Assembly: GCA_022496805.1 (NCBI GenBank)
Contig: CM040106.1
Location: 5,208,001 to 5,272,000 of the forward strand
Direction: 5' to 3'
Source of the DNA: Pohlia nutans
Lineage: Eukaryota; Streptophyta; Bryopsida; Bryales; Mniaceae
DNA: 64,000 nt
Made by a program: the position numbers and the translations under genes. The notes under the pieces are model-generated. The model was not told the DNA's origin and did no database searches. It saw only the letters and a list, made by a program, of their open reading frames with translations. Below are positions 10,780 to 22,499 of this stretch, piece after piece; positions within the stretch are counted from its first letter, which is position 1; every line of letters begins with the position of its first letter.

Positions 10780-12003
10780 TCTTGGATTACTTTTGGTACC
10801 CTAGCAACGTCATAGCCCCTTCCTCTTTGGATATCCTGAATTGATGCCAAAGGTGTTTGATCTAGCTCTCGAGCCAAAGGTCTCAACCAAGAACAATGCA
10901 ACTTTGCATATGAGTTAGATAAAACATTAGCACTTGATGCAACAGTTTGCAAATTTCAAGAGAATTTCAAATATATTTCAAGATAATATTCAAGAAAATG
11001 AAAATTTTAGTATACATTATTTTTTAAAAGAGAATTAAATAATTGTTTACAAAATTTTGCCTACAACATTGTCACCAAAACTTACCTTGTCTAAAGCAGT
11101 CACTTTATCAACATGCACTCTGCTTGTATCTTCTATTTCTTGTCCAATTTTTCGAAGTATATCAAGGCGTTGATTATGCTTCACAATTTGGGCATTGGCA
11201 TCTTTTCTGTTGCTTTTTCTATAGGCAGACTTCATGTGCACTATATGGAAATGTTTCCACACATTTGTTGAATATTCCCAAGGTAGGCCTGAACGCTTGA
11301 TACAATTGGTGAAATGGCCCATCATATGTACTTTTATTGTATTGAAATTCGACCACTGAATTTCACCCAAACTTTCTTTCATAGAAGTCACTACTCTGGA
11401 TGTTTATATGAAAAAAAGAAATTGATTAGAATCAATTTTGTATGAAAAGGCATTAAAAACATAAAATTGAATGCACTAAAATAAAATTTCAAAATTATTA
11501 AAAGCACCAAAACAAACTTTCATACCTTTTCATAAGAAGTTCCATTTCTTGTAAGGTACCCTCTGTGTGATAAGAACTCCGACATGCTTTGATGTACCAC
11601 TGAACAGAAAGGGTTGTTGTGTGTACAATATCATCCTCATACAAACCTAGTAAACAGAAAATAGTCAACTAGCTACCTTTTGTAAAAAATTTACACAGAG
11701 CTTCTTAGCAACTCATTCAGTTTAGAAAAATGAAACTAAAAAAAAAAATTCAGGCCGCAGGTTTTGTTTTTGTGCTTCCAGGTGGAGGGTGAAAGCGGCC
11801 AGGGCGCAGCCAATGTTTTTTCTTCCGCCCTTTGGCTACGCTCCTAGTAGGGCTTCGTCATACAAGCGGAGCTCGAAAAACCTCCATCCCCACATTAACA
11901 ACAAGTAGATGTGGAGAAAACAAAAACGCAACAAAACATTAACAAAATTGAATATATAGAACGCTTCTTTTTCTAATGTACTATTTGTAGGAAAAGGGCT
12001 TTA

Positions 12004-12020
12004 CATGGCTAGCTCCCATA

Positions 12021-12054
<34 letters not shown>

Positions 12055-12150
12055 GATTCACCGCCATATGACTGACTGGCAATTACTAGCGATTCCGGCT
12101 TCATGCAGGCGAGCTGCAACTTGCAATCCGAATTGAGGCCGGGTTTTTGA
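12004..12150 (-). rRNA. Nuclear copy of the plastid 16S rRNA 3' region (non-functional fragment)
   Basis: On the minus strand the segment contains GGAATCGCTAGTAAT, then GGCGGTGAATCCGTTCCCGG, GCCTTGTACACACCGCCCGT and CACACTATGGGAGCT: the universally conserved 16S 3' domain, in plastid/cyanobacterial form. Only about 147 bp is present, in an intron-like interval of the Plavaka-like gene between its FEHRAMMQ block and the next exon. Compared with the canonical plastid sequence I recall, differences such as AATTGCC for AATCGCC, CCAGTC for CCGGTC, GTCATATGG for GCCATACGG and GCTAGCC for GCTGGCC are all transitions. It is a NUPT, not a working rRNA gene. Confidence 0.85.
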
Positions 12151-14386
12151 GGTTAGCTTAAGTACTTGCATCATAGCCCGATGTTCAAACCTAGCATAAT
12201 TAGCTTGAGAGAGGAAGTAGCCTCCTATTTCATTCCCAGGTATTCGGAAATTTGGATATCAACAAGTATCTTTTATCAGCATTTTCTTATCATCAAGTGT
12301 TTGCAGTACATGGGGGCTGACCAATTGGCGTAAGATATCCACCAACATTTTGAAAATCCCAATATCGCTTTGATGTAGAACATCAACATGGATTGAAAGG
12401 TACGGATTGCTAACGGGTGTTATTCCTCCATTAAATTCCAGAGAGAACTCTGTTACAAATTTAAGAACAATTTAGATGTAAATAATTAAACCTTAACAAC
12501 AATTAACATTGAAATGTTTCAACTTGAGACCATTAATGGATTTAAATAGAACAAGCACTTACAGGCACACAATGAAGTGACCACTTTTTCGATAAGTTAG
12601 ATTGAGCAACCTTTGTAGAAGATGATTTCATTGCATGAAAGGCTTTTTGCATTTTTTCTTCTGTCCTACTTGCAAAGGATAATTCAACATCACCAAGAAT
12701 GTCTTTTCCGCACATGTACAAGTAGCAAGGGGATTGACACCTATTGGTGTCATATGTACATGTAACTTGTAGTCCAATTTGATCACCATGTCATAAACAC
12801 TATAAGTTAATGTATAAAATGATAAATCAATAAATTAATACTATAATATATATTTAAGCATCTTGTAAATAAAAATTTATAAATAAATAAAAATATGTGA
12901 ATAAATAAATGCAGAGTTAAGAGAATACTTACCTTACAGCCTTCCGGATAGTCGCTTGCATAAACGAATTGAAGTGGATAAACGAATTGTGGAACTCCCC
13001 ATGGGTCCATTAAAGCAAGTCCACTGCTCATAACACAAAAGAATTTCAAGAATTTTTTAAAATAAAATAAAATACAATAAAATCTATTAAAAGCCTACCT
13101 AATTTACAAGTATTTTACACAAATGTTGTAACACTTGATTTTCATGATTGAAAAGAAAAACTTACCTCTAAATTGCAACCTTCAAGGGTTTCAATACTAA
13201 TTCGAGACATTCTTGAAAGATCTCCAATTTTCATTGTGGTTCTATTTAAAAATTTGATTAAAGATCAACACCAAATTCACTTAGACATCAATAAAGGATA
13301 ATTAGCCATTTTGGAAAAATTCAAAAAATAAGTTTAAAAGTTCACCTGAAAGAATAGGAAGCACAGCCAACAAACAATGCCCTTCGTCACCTTCCCTTAA
13401 GTCACAAACAATATTGCCAATTGACATAACCATAGGATAACCGTTGATCCTTCTATTGTTTGACAGTGACGTTTGATCACAGTCTATAAAAGTCTACAAA
13501 CACAGCAAATGTCAAGGATTAGGATTCACAGTACATGTCAATAGATATGTTAAATGACAAAATTGTTGAGTCATTGTAATACCTCCATTGAGTTCCACCA
13601 TTCGCAAGTACATGGAATTGTAAATACCTGTTTACCATCTTCATTGATTTCCACAGTAGAGTGAAGTTTGAAACCCAAGCTATTCTCAAGAGCTGAAACA
13701 AGTTGCTTAATGCCAAAATAGGGTCCTTGTAGTCTAACACTAGTTGATTTTCACCGCTTCTTTTTTCCAACGCATGAGACAACTACCCCTACAAAACATG
13801 AAGTTTCACAATAAGTCAACAAGTAATTAATTTGTAACAATTTAAAAAATAAAAATAAAAAAGTGAGAAATCAATCAATATTCAACCTTCTTATGTTATT
13901 TCATAAATTATGAAGATTGAGAACTTACATCATCAACTTTGTATAATTCTGTCTCAAAATTCTTCACATCCTCTGAAGCTCGCACAACCACTTTCTTTAC
14001 ATTGAATTTGGGATGAAATAGTATGTTCAACAAGGAGTCTATATCATGTTCCGATAGCCCCTCCATATTCTTGCAGGTACGGAAAATTGAACTAAATGAA
14101 AAGTTGAATCAAAGGCTGGAGGTGGAGTAGGAGTTTTTTCAATTGGACCATTGTAGTACAGCCCTTCCTCTTCAGGGGCTACTGATAAGGTTGTTGGAAC
14201 CCCAATTTGATGCAAATGGTCGTTAGGGCTATCTTGAATTGCATGTCATGCATCAAAATTGGCTAAAGGGAAGGCTACAAGCATACATTGACCCAAATTA
14301 CTACAGCATGAGCAATGCTTTACATGGGTTGCAAATCCGGATCCACTGAACTCAGAGGACCCGCAATGAGGGCAGCTACAAGGCAT

Positions 14387-15518
14387 TATTTCTAGCTTCT
14401 TGGTACTTGTTGCAACATTGTTAAAACAACGCTCACTTCAAGGAATATAATCTCATTTGAGGCTTTGAATCACCTCCTGTATATCTTTGAAGTTCAACTA
14501 CAGGATTCTCTACTGCAAAGCCACAATATCCACCCATTACCAAACCGACATAACTGGTTCACATAATTGGACTTCATTGCAATGACTCTCATGTAGCAAT
14601 AGTACAATGAAGGCTTACTTGATCCAAATACGTGAAGGCTTTTAAGGTTGCTTTAGTTCCTACACTTGCAAAATCGTGTTCGTAATCCAGTTTACAATGT
14701 CTTTGTTTCTACTCAAGCTATCATAAAATAGAATTCATGTATGTTCCTACTTGTTCTTGCACATTTAAGAATATCAGAGTATAGCTTCCCATTGTTTTTC
14801 CTAGTCTACCTCACCGGCCATTCAAGGGAAGCAGAAACAGCCGCTTCCACATCACACAAATTATTGAAGTGTAACCTGAGTAGTACTACTCACACTTTAC
14901 GCCTCATTTTAGGGCTTAGTATGAAGGCAAAAACTTACTGAAAGCTCTTCAAGTAAAAATGCACTAGGTCATCAGTACTTCGACTCATCTGAGATTCTAA
15001 GAACTTGATAAAAACCTGAAAAGTTGTTTACTTACATACAGAGCAAGAATGCAGACCGTCAACAGCGTCCTGCAGCAAATTTCAATTCGACCTCATCACT
15101 CTGCAAGACACAGCATGCAGGACACGGGGCTTGTTTCTTTCAAAACCGTACAACTCTGATGCATAGAATCACTTAATTTTCTGATGCTCCCATAAAAACA
15201 GAGGAAAAGCCTCGAGGTCTTTCTAAACCTGCACATGAAACAAGAACGTCGTGAACCTTCGTACTTCAATCCCTCCCTCCTAAATTCTGCCTAGACCAGA
15301 AGCTACTGTTGATGAAACCAATTTTCAACAAATCTCTTCTCTACTTAGTTACTAAAATGCAAGCACAACATATCAAGTTACAAGAAAACGCACACTATAT
15401 GAGATACATCTTTAGATACAACCTTAAACCTTAAACCTATTCCCGCATGAATAGAGAACATTGTATCCACACAGTTCCTCTGTAAGTTAACGCATCCTTG
15501 GCTCATTGTGTCAAATCA
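14387..15518. other. Region upstream of the Plavaka-like gene
   Basis: No coding exon or terminal repeat recognised. It presumably holds the promoter and end of the Plavaka-like element, but no matching inverted terminus was found. Confidence 0.4.
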
Positions 15519-15529
15519 CACTACAACAA

Positions 15530-16350
15530 ACTGGCCTTTTTGTGACTAGCGTTTATGATTGCGCGAACTCATAAAATCGGAAAATGTGACTGCAGTGGGA
15601 TTTCTGAATGTGACGCGCGGGATGACAGGGCCTAGTCATTACCGACAAGTCGCTTCAGACATCCAGTCATAAAAATAAATACGCTCCTCAGCGTATACAG
15701 AGGCGGAATCTAAGCGCCACGTCAGCATTGGACGGATAGGGTTGACCGGCCTTGGGTTACACAACTTTCATTGACCTGCCTGGGCAGAAGAGGGAAAAAA
15801 CCGACGTGGCATGTGACTGTGTAGTCACATTTTAGACAGACGTGGAATGTCACTGTATTGAGTCATATTTCTGCAGACGTGGCGACCTCCATGTGTAATG
15901 TGACTGTCAGTCATATTTTTGGCTGACCTGTAATGTGACTCTATCTAGTCATTTTTTTCTGACGTGGTTCTTCCACGTGGAATGTGACTGTCAGTCATAT
16001 TTGTGGCTAATGTGGAATGTGACTCTGTTGAGTTATATTCTGGTGACGTGGCAATGCACGAGGACTGTGACCACGAGTTATATTTTGTGCTGACGTGGAA
16101 TACGACTCGGTCTAGTCATATTTTTGGCAGATGCGGCAAGGCAACTGGGATGTGACGACAGCGTCTGTGACTGGATCCAGTCATGTGTTCATGACTGCCA
16201 GTCATCTTTTTGCTACAGTGCAAACCGAATATGACTAGCAGTAGTGATAAAAATGGCAACACTTCAGTCACTGCATGACTAATACTAGTCTTCTTATTAC
16301 TGATATATATTGCCGTATATGACTACATAGAGTAACATACGGGTGACTGA
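15530..16350. repeat. Left subterminal repeats of the CACTA element
   Basis: More than a dozen copies of short motifs such as GTGACTGTCAGTCATATTTT, in direct and inverted form. In En/Spm elements such arrays are the binding sites of TNPA. Confidence 0.75.
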
Positions 16351-16599
16351 GAGTCATGTTGCTGGTAGTTTTGTGCGATGCGTGTGTTGGCATGGCATTG
16401 GGTTCGCATTATTGTTAGTAGTGATTTGCGATTATGGCAAGGAAGTCACGGCAAGGGAGAATAAGTCAATTCGAAGTTCACTACGCAAGTACAAAAGGAG
16501 GCAATGAAAGAGAAACAAAAGGTACTGCCGAGAAATGAAATTGAGTTCAGTTTAAAATGAAACTGAGTATCACAAAGGATAGCCCATCGGTCACAAAAA

Positions 16600-19500
16600 G
16601 TCCTAAACGATGGCGCTATCTAGCGTTAGCAGCTTCTACTCCTCAACACATAAAAAAGCAGATGGCCAGTATCTTACGATGTGGAATTCAGGCTGCCTTC
16701 ATTGCTTCCAGGGGCCACTTGGTCACGGAGTTCAGTGCGTCTCCTAAATGGACCATTGGAGGGTCATTGTTGTCGTTTGCCTCGTAGAGCCAGACCCTCT
16801 CCGATCCCCAAACGATGGATGAAATCGCCACAGAAACATTGCCCTCCTCAAAAATCCGCCCGTACAGTGTACCTCCTGCAAAGCTGACAATCATACCGTG
16901 ACCTACGGCTCTCCCCGTCGCCTTCATCTCTTCGTCGTAGTCAAAAATTGTTACCTTCGACCCTATGGCTAACACTGGAGCTGAAACCTCTGCCATCTTT
17001 GAGCCCGTGTCCAATGCGGGGGCTGAAGTGTCCATTGCCTTTGAGCCTGTGGCTGAGGCTGGGGTTGAAGCCTCCACCACCTTCGAGTCCGTGGCCAGCA
17101 CTGGGGCTGAAGCCTCCACTACCGCCGGCAATGCTTCCGGTTCCTGCGTCCACGCTTTAAAAGATTCAAGGTTAGGAAACCCATGGAGAAAAAAGAAAAG
17201 AAACAGGAGATGATGCACCCTGGACCTACCAAGTTACGTGGTATCGATGCTAAGTCGACCTTGTTGGCCAAGTGCCCCAAGCAGTATTCAACGTCAGAGG
17301 GGTTGCGGGCTAAAGCTTTGAATGGCTCTATGATTTTGCTCAAAAAGTCATCGTTATGCTCTAACGGGTCCCGTCGTGCATGATTAATCACATTTGAGGG
17401 TGGGGAGCGCGCCATTGCACCTACATCACATTCAAATTGAAAGCAACGACCTGCACTAGTTGTCGGGTCGGATATCATGCTAAAAAGATCGCTGAGGTCT
17501 CTTGTGCTACCGTGAGTTTCTTTTCCCCCCTGGAAACTCGACTTCACCCGTGTTCCTCTTGCCAAGAACTTGGCCACTACCTCTAGGAGACCTTGCTCTA
17601 TGGGCGACCAAATTCCAACATCGAAACTGCTACACAACAACGTCAAGAACTGCCCACAGTCGGCCCTCATCTTAATTTTCACATTGAAGTCTCTGTCATA
17701 AAGGACCACTAGGTCTGCACCTCATTTCCGCTTATCGTGCAGTGGCCGGATGTCGCATAGCAAGCCTACAATGTTCAGAACGACTATCTTTTTACGCGAT
17801 GAATTAAACACCCTAACCACTGGAAACTTCCCCCCACCTCTCACCTTCTTCTTCTTCAACGGACTCCCTCCTCTAGCAGCCCTCTTGGCCACCCTCTTCA
17901 CTGCATGCTCAGACAAGTCCTCCTTGGCAACCTGGATACAACACCTCCATGACCAACAATTAATAACATATTTGGAGTCAATGCAACTTACATGCGTAGA
18001 ACTTTCGACTAGTCACTGATATTTGAAACAAAAACGACTACTCGCTGTTATATTAATTCTTTATAATTATAACGCGTCCATGTGAGAAGTCAAAGTTTAT
18101 GACTAATGCCTGTTACATTTAGCATATGTGACGGGTTGAGAGCCAACTTACCTTTTCTTTTGCTAATGCTCGCCGCTTAGGTCGCGCGGGTTGGTCCGCC
18201 AAGAGCTTCTTGGCCTCGCCCTTCCTCTTCCTCGGCGGCTGCTTTTCCTTCCCAAGCAGCATCTGGCTACCGACTTCGACCGGTACCTCCTGACAATCAC
18301 TTCCCCCCAACTTCCCGTTTTCCCAAGGCTCCTGGTAGCTCACATGCAAGAGTATAATTTAGTGGCGACTCCCTCTCCCTGTTCAACCGGACCCTCCGTG
18401 CATCTCCCTAACATATTCATCTAGAATTATGTTTTCATCCACATATTTGAATGATTTCAATAAAAACTAGCGATTTTATCCGATTGGTTTTCAAAAATTG
18501 GAACAATTTGGTATCTTTATTCACTTTTTCTACATTCTTTTCCTTTAGGCTTGGTGCACGCCAATTTGTTTGTACAATACTATCTCTAACATTCAGGTTA
18601 GAGCATGTACCTCCGGAGATGCATGTGCTGCCTCAACCGTTGGAGCACTGACCACAGCTGGGGAGGACTTTCGTATAGTTTTTACCTTGTGCGGGTCCCA
18701 GACTGGAGCTTCTTCTTCAGGCGGCCCCTCTTCATTCATCGGCATTTCCTCCAACCCCGTAGTGCCCACCTCAGACGAAGCTGGTAGTGTCGCCCCCGCC
18801 CTTTGCTTGCGGACCTCCTGGTGGTGTCGCCCCTGCTCTTTGAACATGGCCTTCATGTCCTCCAATTCACCCTTCACGCTATCCTGGAAAGAGTGCAACT
18901 CGCTCCGAACCGTTGCAATGCCCCGCTCTCCTCCCCTTGAAGTAGACGATTGGTTGCGGTTTGATTTGCCGGGTGTATGAAGCTCCGTCTCCACTTCCAA
19001 CTGCGTTGGGGGGCGATCCAAATCTGTAGCCTGTTACAGAAGCAACTGCAAATCCATGAAAAAGATGGAAAGGGATCAATATTAAACAATCCAAGCAACT
19101 ATGACTGTCATGAGTCATATAATTATATCTCCTCCGTGTATACGACTTGGGGGAGTCATGTGAACCACCGTGCACAGTCATGTGGTTCGTAAACATAACT
19201 GCTCCCAGTCACGTATTCTACATCACTCAAAGGACATTACTTATTTCATGGTAGAGTGGTTACAAGCCGGGATCTAACTTCCCCCTCTGATCGCTCGGAG
19301 TGGGACATGTTTCGCACACTCTTCCTACAAGCCTTCATCCGATATGCCTCGACGATCTTGTCTGTCTTCGCAATCAATCTCTTGAAGTTCTCCACGTGTT
19401 GTTTCTTGATATACCCGGGAAGAGGTAGACCTTGCTCCAGCATCTTCTTCATGTTTGACCTCTTTGTTTGCATCTGTGTCCGCAATTCTTGGAAGAACAC

Positions 19501-20780
19501 CTCCTCAGAAACATCACCGAGTCCGCCCGGTATTCGAATTGCGCCGCCATTTTTTCCTTTATCGCAAGTAGTAGCGGTCAAGGATGTTCCTTGCAGTTGT
19601 CCACGCTCCAGTCCAAGTCTCGGGAATAGCCTCGCAGTCTAGTCAGCCAATCAAGTTGGTGCAGTCCCGTGGGGCACCTAGCTTGGTCAACTTCTACCCA
19701 CATGCGACTTCCTCCGACAGTGCCCAAATCAATGTTGTCGGATTTCTTAATGTTCTTCCTTAGGTTCTTCAACTTCGATCGCCGGTGCGGAGACTCTTCC
19801 ACGTTGCGCACCCTCTCCCTCAAGTGTGTCGGGTCTGCACCTTTTTGGGCCATCCGCCGCAACACGGACAGCTTCCGCAACTCGAACTCATCAAGGAGCT
19901 CCGTGTTTGCCTCTCTTTGTTGACCACCGTCGTCTTCATCCGCACTGTAGTCCTCTTCGTCGTCCCTCGTCCATTCCTCCCCGTCCAGCGTATCGCTCGA
20001 GTGCTCGGTGTGTCGGTTATCCTTGTCCATGACGACTCTTCTCCTCACCCGTGTTGATTCTGCAATCTTCGTTGGCTTTCGACGATGAAGCACCGCCCAC
20101 GCCCTAGGCTGATCCGGTAAATGTGAGTGCACCCCCTATATACAAGACAACCGCTGCAACGTATCACTTGGCTGACCACGGTGACGCCTAATTTCAAGAA
20201 TGAACTTTGGCATATGACTATTTAGAGAAATCGGATTCTGAACAATCATATTTGACAGCAATTTTTAAAAAAAAATTCAGTTCTGAATCTTCATAGTCAA
20301 CCAATATAAAGTTTGACATAACTATGAATTATTACAACTCTGAAACATCTCACGTAGAATTCATGGTCTTACCTTCCACTTCTTTGATGTTGACCGCGTC
20401 TCGACGGATGCCTCCTCCTCTGATTGCTTGTCCTGGATGCTGTCCCCATCACCACTCTGAAGCTCACCTTCTAGCTCCCTCTGTGCTGCTCGAGTGCGCA
20501 CTAAACACGCAGAGTTCACGGTGCCTACAGCATCACCGGCCCCATGCTCTTAAATTCCGCAAGGCTCTTGTGCGGGTATGCCTTGGCTGCTCTCAAAGAC
20601 ACCCGCAAGCTCATTCGACGTCATTTCCAAAATCGGCAATGTAATTGCCGGGAAACTAGAAATCGAGCGGAATACTTCGATTTGCATATCAATGGGCATA
20701 TTAGCAACTACTCTTAACACATTCCCTACTTCCTTATCCATATCCTGACAGTGGGAGTCACAGTACAGAAGTCCTGTCAT
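16600..20780 (-). pseudogene. TNPA-like CACTA protein (DUF8039-type C-terminus)
   Basis: A multi-exon minus-strand gene. First exon about 20,740-20,373: starts MDKEVGNVLRVVANMP, has one in-frame TAA after EPCGI, then continues to a donor at about 20,373 after TSTSKKWK. Next: about 20,150-19,578 (acidic LDGEEWTRDDEEDYSADEDD, later WVEVDQARCPTGLHQLDWL), 19,581-19,246 (RIPGGLGDVSEEVFFQELRT), 19,021-18,593 (coiled coil, RSELHSFQDSVKGELEDMKA), 18,349-18,119 (basic, PRKRKGEAKKLLADQPARPK), 17,709-17,119 and 17,218-16,688. The last exon has about four 16-residue repeats of the form EASxPxxATGSK and then a domain (KVTIFDYDEEMKATG...VSFAGGTLYGRIF) resembling the DUF8039 domain of plant En/Spm proteins. 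Known TNPA proteins bind subterminal repeats and regulate the element. Exon joints are partly uncertain, and the in-frame stop argues against full function. Confidence 0.6.
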
Positions 20781-20940
20781 TACGACTAGAAGGAGTCACA
20801 CAGACTTCAAAGTGTGACTCAATGGCGTCACAATATCCTAAGAGTATGACTCAAGGGAGTCACACTGTCCCGAGAGTATGACTCAAGCGAGTCAAGAGAA
20901 TATGACTCAATCGAGTCACACTGTCCGGTGAGTATGACAG
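20740..20940. promoter_or_regulatory. Cluster of ATGACTC/GAGTCACA motifs between the divergent genes
   Basis: About ten copies of TATGACTC or GAGTCACAC in 200 bp, the same core as the subterminal repeats at the element ends. It lies at the 5' end of the TNPA-like gene, where TNPA binding could autoregulate transcription. Confidence 0.55.
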
Positions 20941-21036
20941 GGTTTAGGGTTTTATGGTTTAGGGTTTAGGATTTAGGAAATGACAGGGTTTAGGGTTTAT
21001 GACAGGGTTTAGGATTTAGGGTTTATGAAATCTGAT
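20940..21036. repeat. Degenerate TTTAGGG telomere-like array
   Basis: About ten imperfect copies of TTTAGGG interleaved with ATGACAGGG units. The motif is the plant telomere repeat. Its position inside a transposon makes it an interstitial array, not a chromosome end. Confidence 0.7.
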
Positions 21037-21325
21037 GACAGGGTTTTGAGAGATCCAAATACGGCCCTGCTAAGATCGAAGAATTTGTGACGGCCATGAA
21101 ACGGTAGGACGCCAAGAGCAAAGCAGTCTGATCAGAGAATGATTTTCAGAATCACGACCAGGGTGTGAGAGATTTTGCGTGTGCTCAGAGGTCTTCCTCC
21201 TTATGAGACAATCCGTCAGCGCACTATGGCAATCAATGCATAGCTCGCTAAGGTAACTATGCTCTGTTCCTTAGGCTATCACACCAATGTACAGTACCAG
21301 AGCGTGTTCTTAAGTAGCCATGATA

Positions 21326-21720
21326 CTTTAAACCCTCAGTATAGTTCATATAATCAGATTGACCAAATTGTTACCGATTCTTCATGTGGATACTGCATGC
21401 AAAAGTTATTGGGGTTCACAGTTTTAATCCCTTAGCGTCCATTGTGTATTTTCTATAATGTAGGAAAATTGGACCCCCTTGCTGTTTGTGTGAAAATGAC
21501 TTCAGTTTGACACGATCGTCACATCTTGTAGTATAGAACAAGAGCTTTAAGATGATGTATTGCAATCATAAAACCGAGGAGGTTAAAGGAAAAAATGCCA
21601 CCGTCGCAAAGCTCTGGGCGTTTTAAACCCTAAGTAGAGTTCTTATTATCAGATTGACCAAATTGTTCTTGATGCCTAATGTGGATACTGCATGCAAAAG
21701 TTATTAGGGTTCAAAGTTTA
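21326..21720 (+). repeat. Pair of ~100-bp direct repeats
   Basis: 21326-21428 and 21620-21720 share TCAGATTGACCAAATTGTT and GTGGATACTGCATGCAAAAG in the same order. They are spaced 294-298 bp apart. No coding function seen. Confidence 0.7.
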
Positions 21721-21899
21721 TGACCTTAAACCTCTTGACACAAGCTTTGATGTTATGGTGGTTTACATTTTCAAATGCAATCTATGCAAGCTTCTAGGGT
21801 TGTGCATTTGGAAATTAGGTACAATTAGGTGTTACAAAAAGAGTTCCTTAGATTGGAGCAAGTATACATTACAGTCGTCTTCTTGAGTTCTCTTAGGTT

Positions 21900-22230
21900 T
21901 TTTTTTAGGGTTTTCGGTGACTAAGAAATCTAGTGAAGCTTCGGGAGGCCAGGTTGGCACAGGAGAAGTATCGCGAGCAAGTAGCGCTCCAAGAGGTTCA
22001 GTTTGTTGTCGAGCAGATGTCACAACTGAAGGACAGCTTGACTGCTGCGGTATCATTCCTCCTTCTATCCATTTTGCATTTTTTTAAGTATGAAAACGAA
22101 ACATTAGGATTGCAGTTGCGACATCAATCTCATCATAATGTGCTTGAGTTCGTTTTTAGCTTGTTCTCTTATTACCTGGACTCTAATCTGTTAAGGACCA
22201 AAGAACATTGCATGTATTACTTGAAAATTA
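21900..22230 (+). other. Possible coiled-coil exon, unassigned
   Basis: The frame at 21933-22080 encodes a charged helix-like stretch (LREARLAQEKYREQVALQEV and QMSQLKDSLTAA) with heptad spacing, followed by low-information sequence. It may be an exon of the rightward gene of the CACTA element or captured sequence. No family recognised. Confidence 0.25.
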
Positions 22231-22289
22231 AATAGAACTGAACAAAAGAAAGAACTGTTAGAAAGAGATGAGGCCCAATTTAGTGTTCA

Positions 22290-22490
22290 CCCCTAAGGAT
22301 CCGTGGTTTTAAAATGACAATTACAATCAATCATAATGTGAAAAATATAATTTAGATGGGACCAAAATTTATATCATTGGAATTAGTGCTGAACATTCCA
22401 TGTGTTTGATGAAATTGAATAAAAAGAAATCCACTTGGAACCTACTCAAAACTGCTTAAAAGAAAACATGAGACCAAAATTTTCAGTGTA
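22290..22490 (+). mobile_element. Degenerate copy of a TTAA-type MITE
   Basis: From CCCCTAAGGATCCGTGG the sequence aligns with the MITE at 26322-27100 (shared ATTATGAAAAATATAATT-like core with one change, then GGGACCAAAATTTAT and GAACATTC-ATGTGTT). The right end is truncated, and the left flank contains GAGGCCCAATTT, normally a right-end motif. It provides an uninterrupted reference for the nested insertion at 26395. Confidence 0.6.
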
Positions 22491-22499
22491 ATTGTGAGC

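Larger units (their letters stand above)
7373..14386 (-). pseudogene. Plavaka/KDZ-like CACTA-clade transposase gene, intron-rich, interrupted
   Basis: Reading leftwards from about 14,386: a Cys/His start (MPCSCPHCGSSEF...HVKHC); MEGLSEHDIDSLLNILFHPK (about 14,070); VFTIPCTCEWWNSME (about 13,600); DQTSLSNNRRINGYPMVMS then IGNI (about 13,460-13,400); MDPWGVPQFVYPLQ...DYPEGCK (about 13,010-12,935); CGKDILGDVELSF (about 12,700); HVDVLHQSDIGIFKMLVDIL (about 12,370); RIPGNEIGGYF...FEHRAMMQ (about 12,230-12,180); TIKVHMMGHF...GLPWEYS...RKSNRK (about 11,340-11,200); ELLNHQPEIAEKLPRLLQ (about 10,610-10,560); ETWYGQVRFFIRHGDLCLAL (about 10,240); FSDPGHYFLNRWKLS (about 7,400). The D-x-T...GNI motif, the DYPE motif, the HQ-D-GIFK-LVD helix and the K-H-x-x-H...S-T/E segment are hallmarks of Plavaka/KDZ-type transposases. 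Canonical GT-AG boundaries separate many blocks. Stops (for example just after MLIKDTC) and small frameshifts show decay. A CACTA element, a MITE and plastid DNA have inserted into it. Confidence 0.7.

Noticed and set aside
12004..12150. A functional rRNA gene
   Set aside because: Only the 3' end of plastid-type 16S, with changes at normally invariant positions, and embedded in a transposase gene.
20940..21036. A chromosome end
   Set aside because: The array is short, degenerate and internal to a complete transposon.
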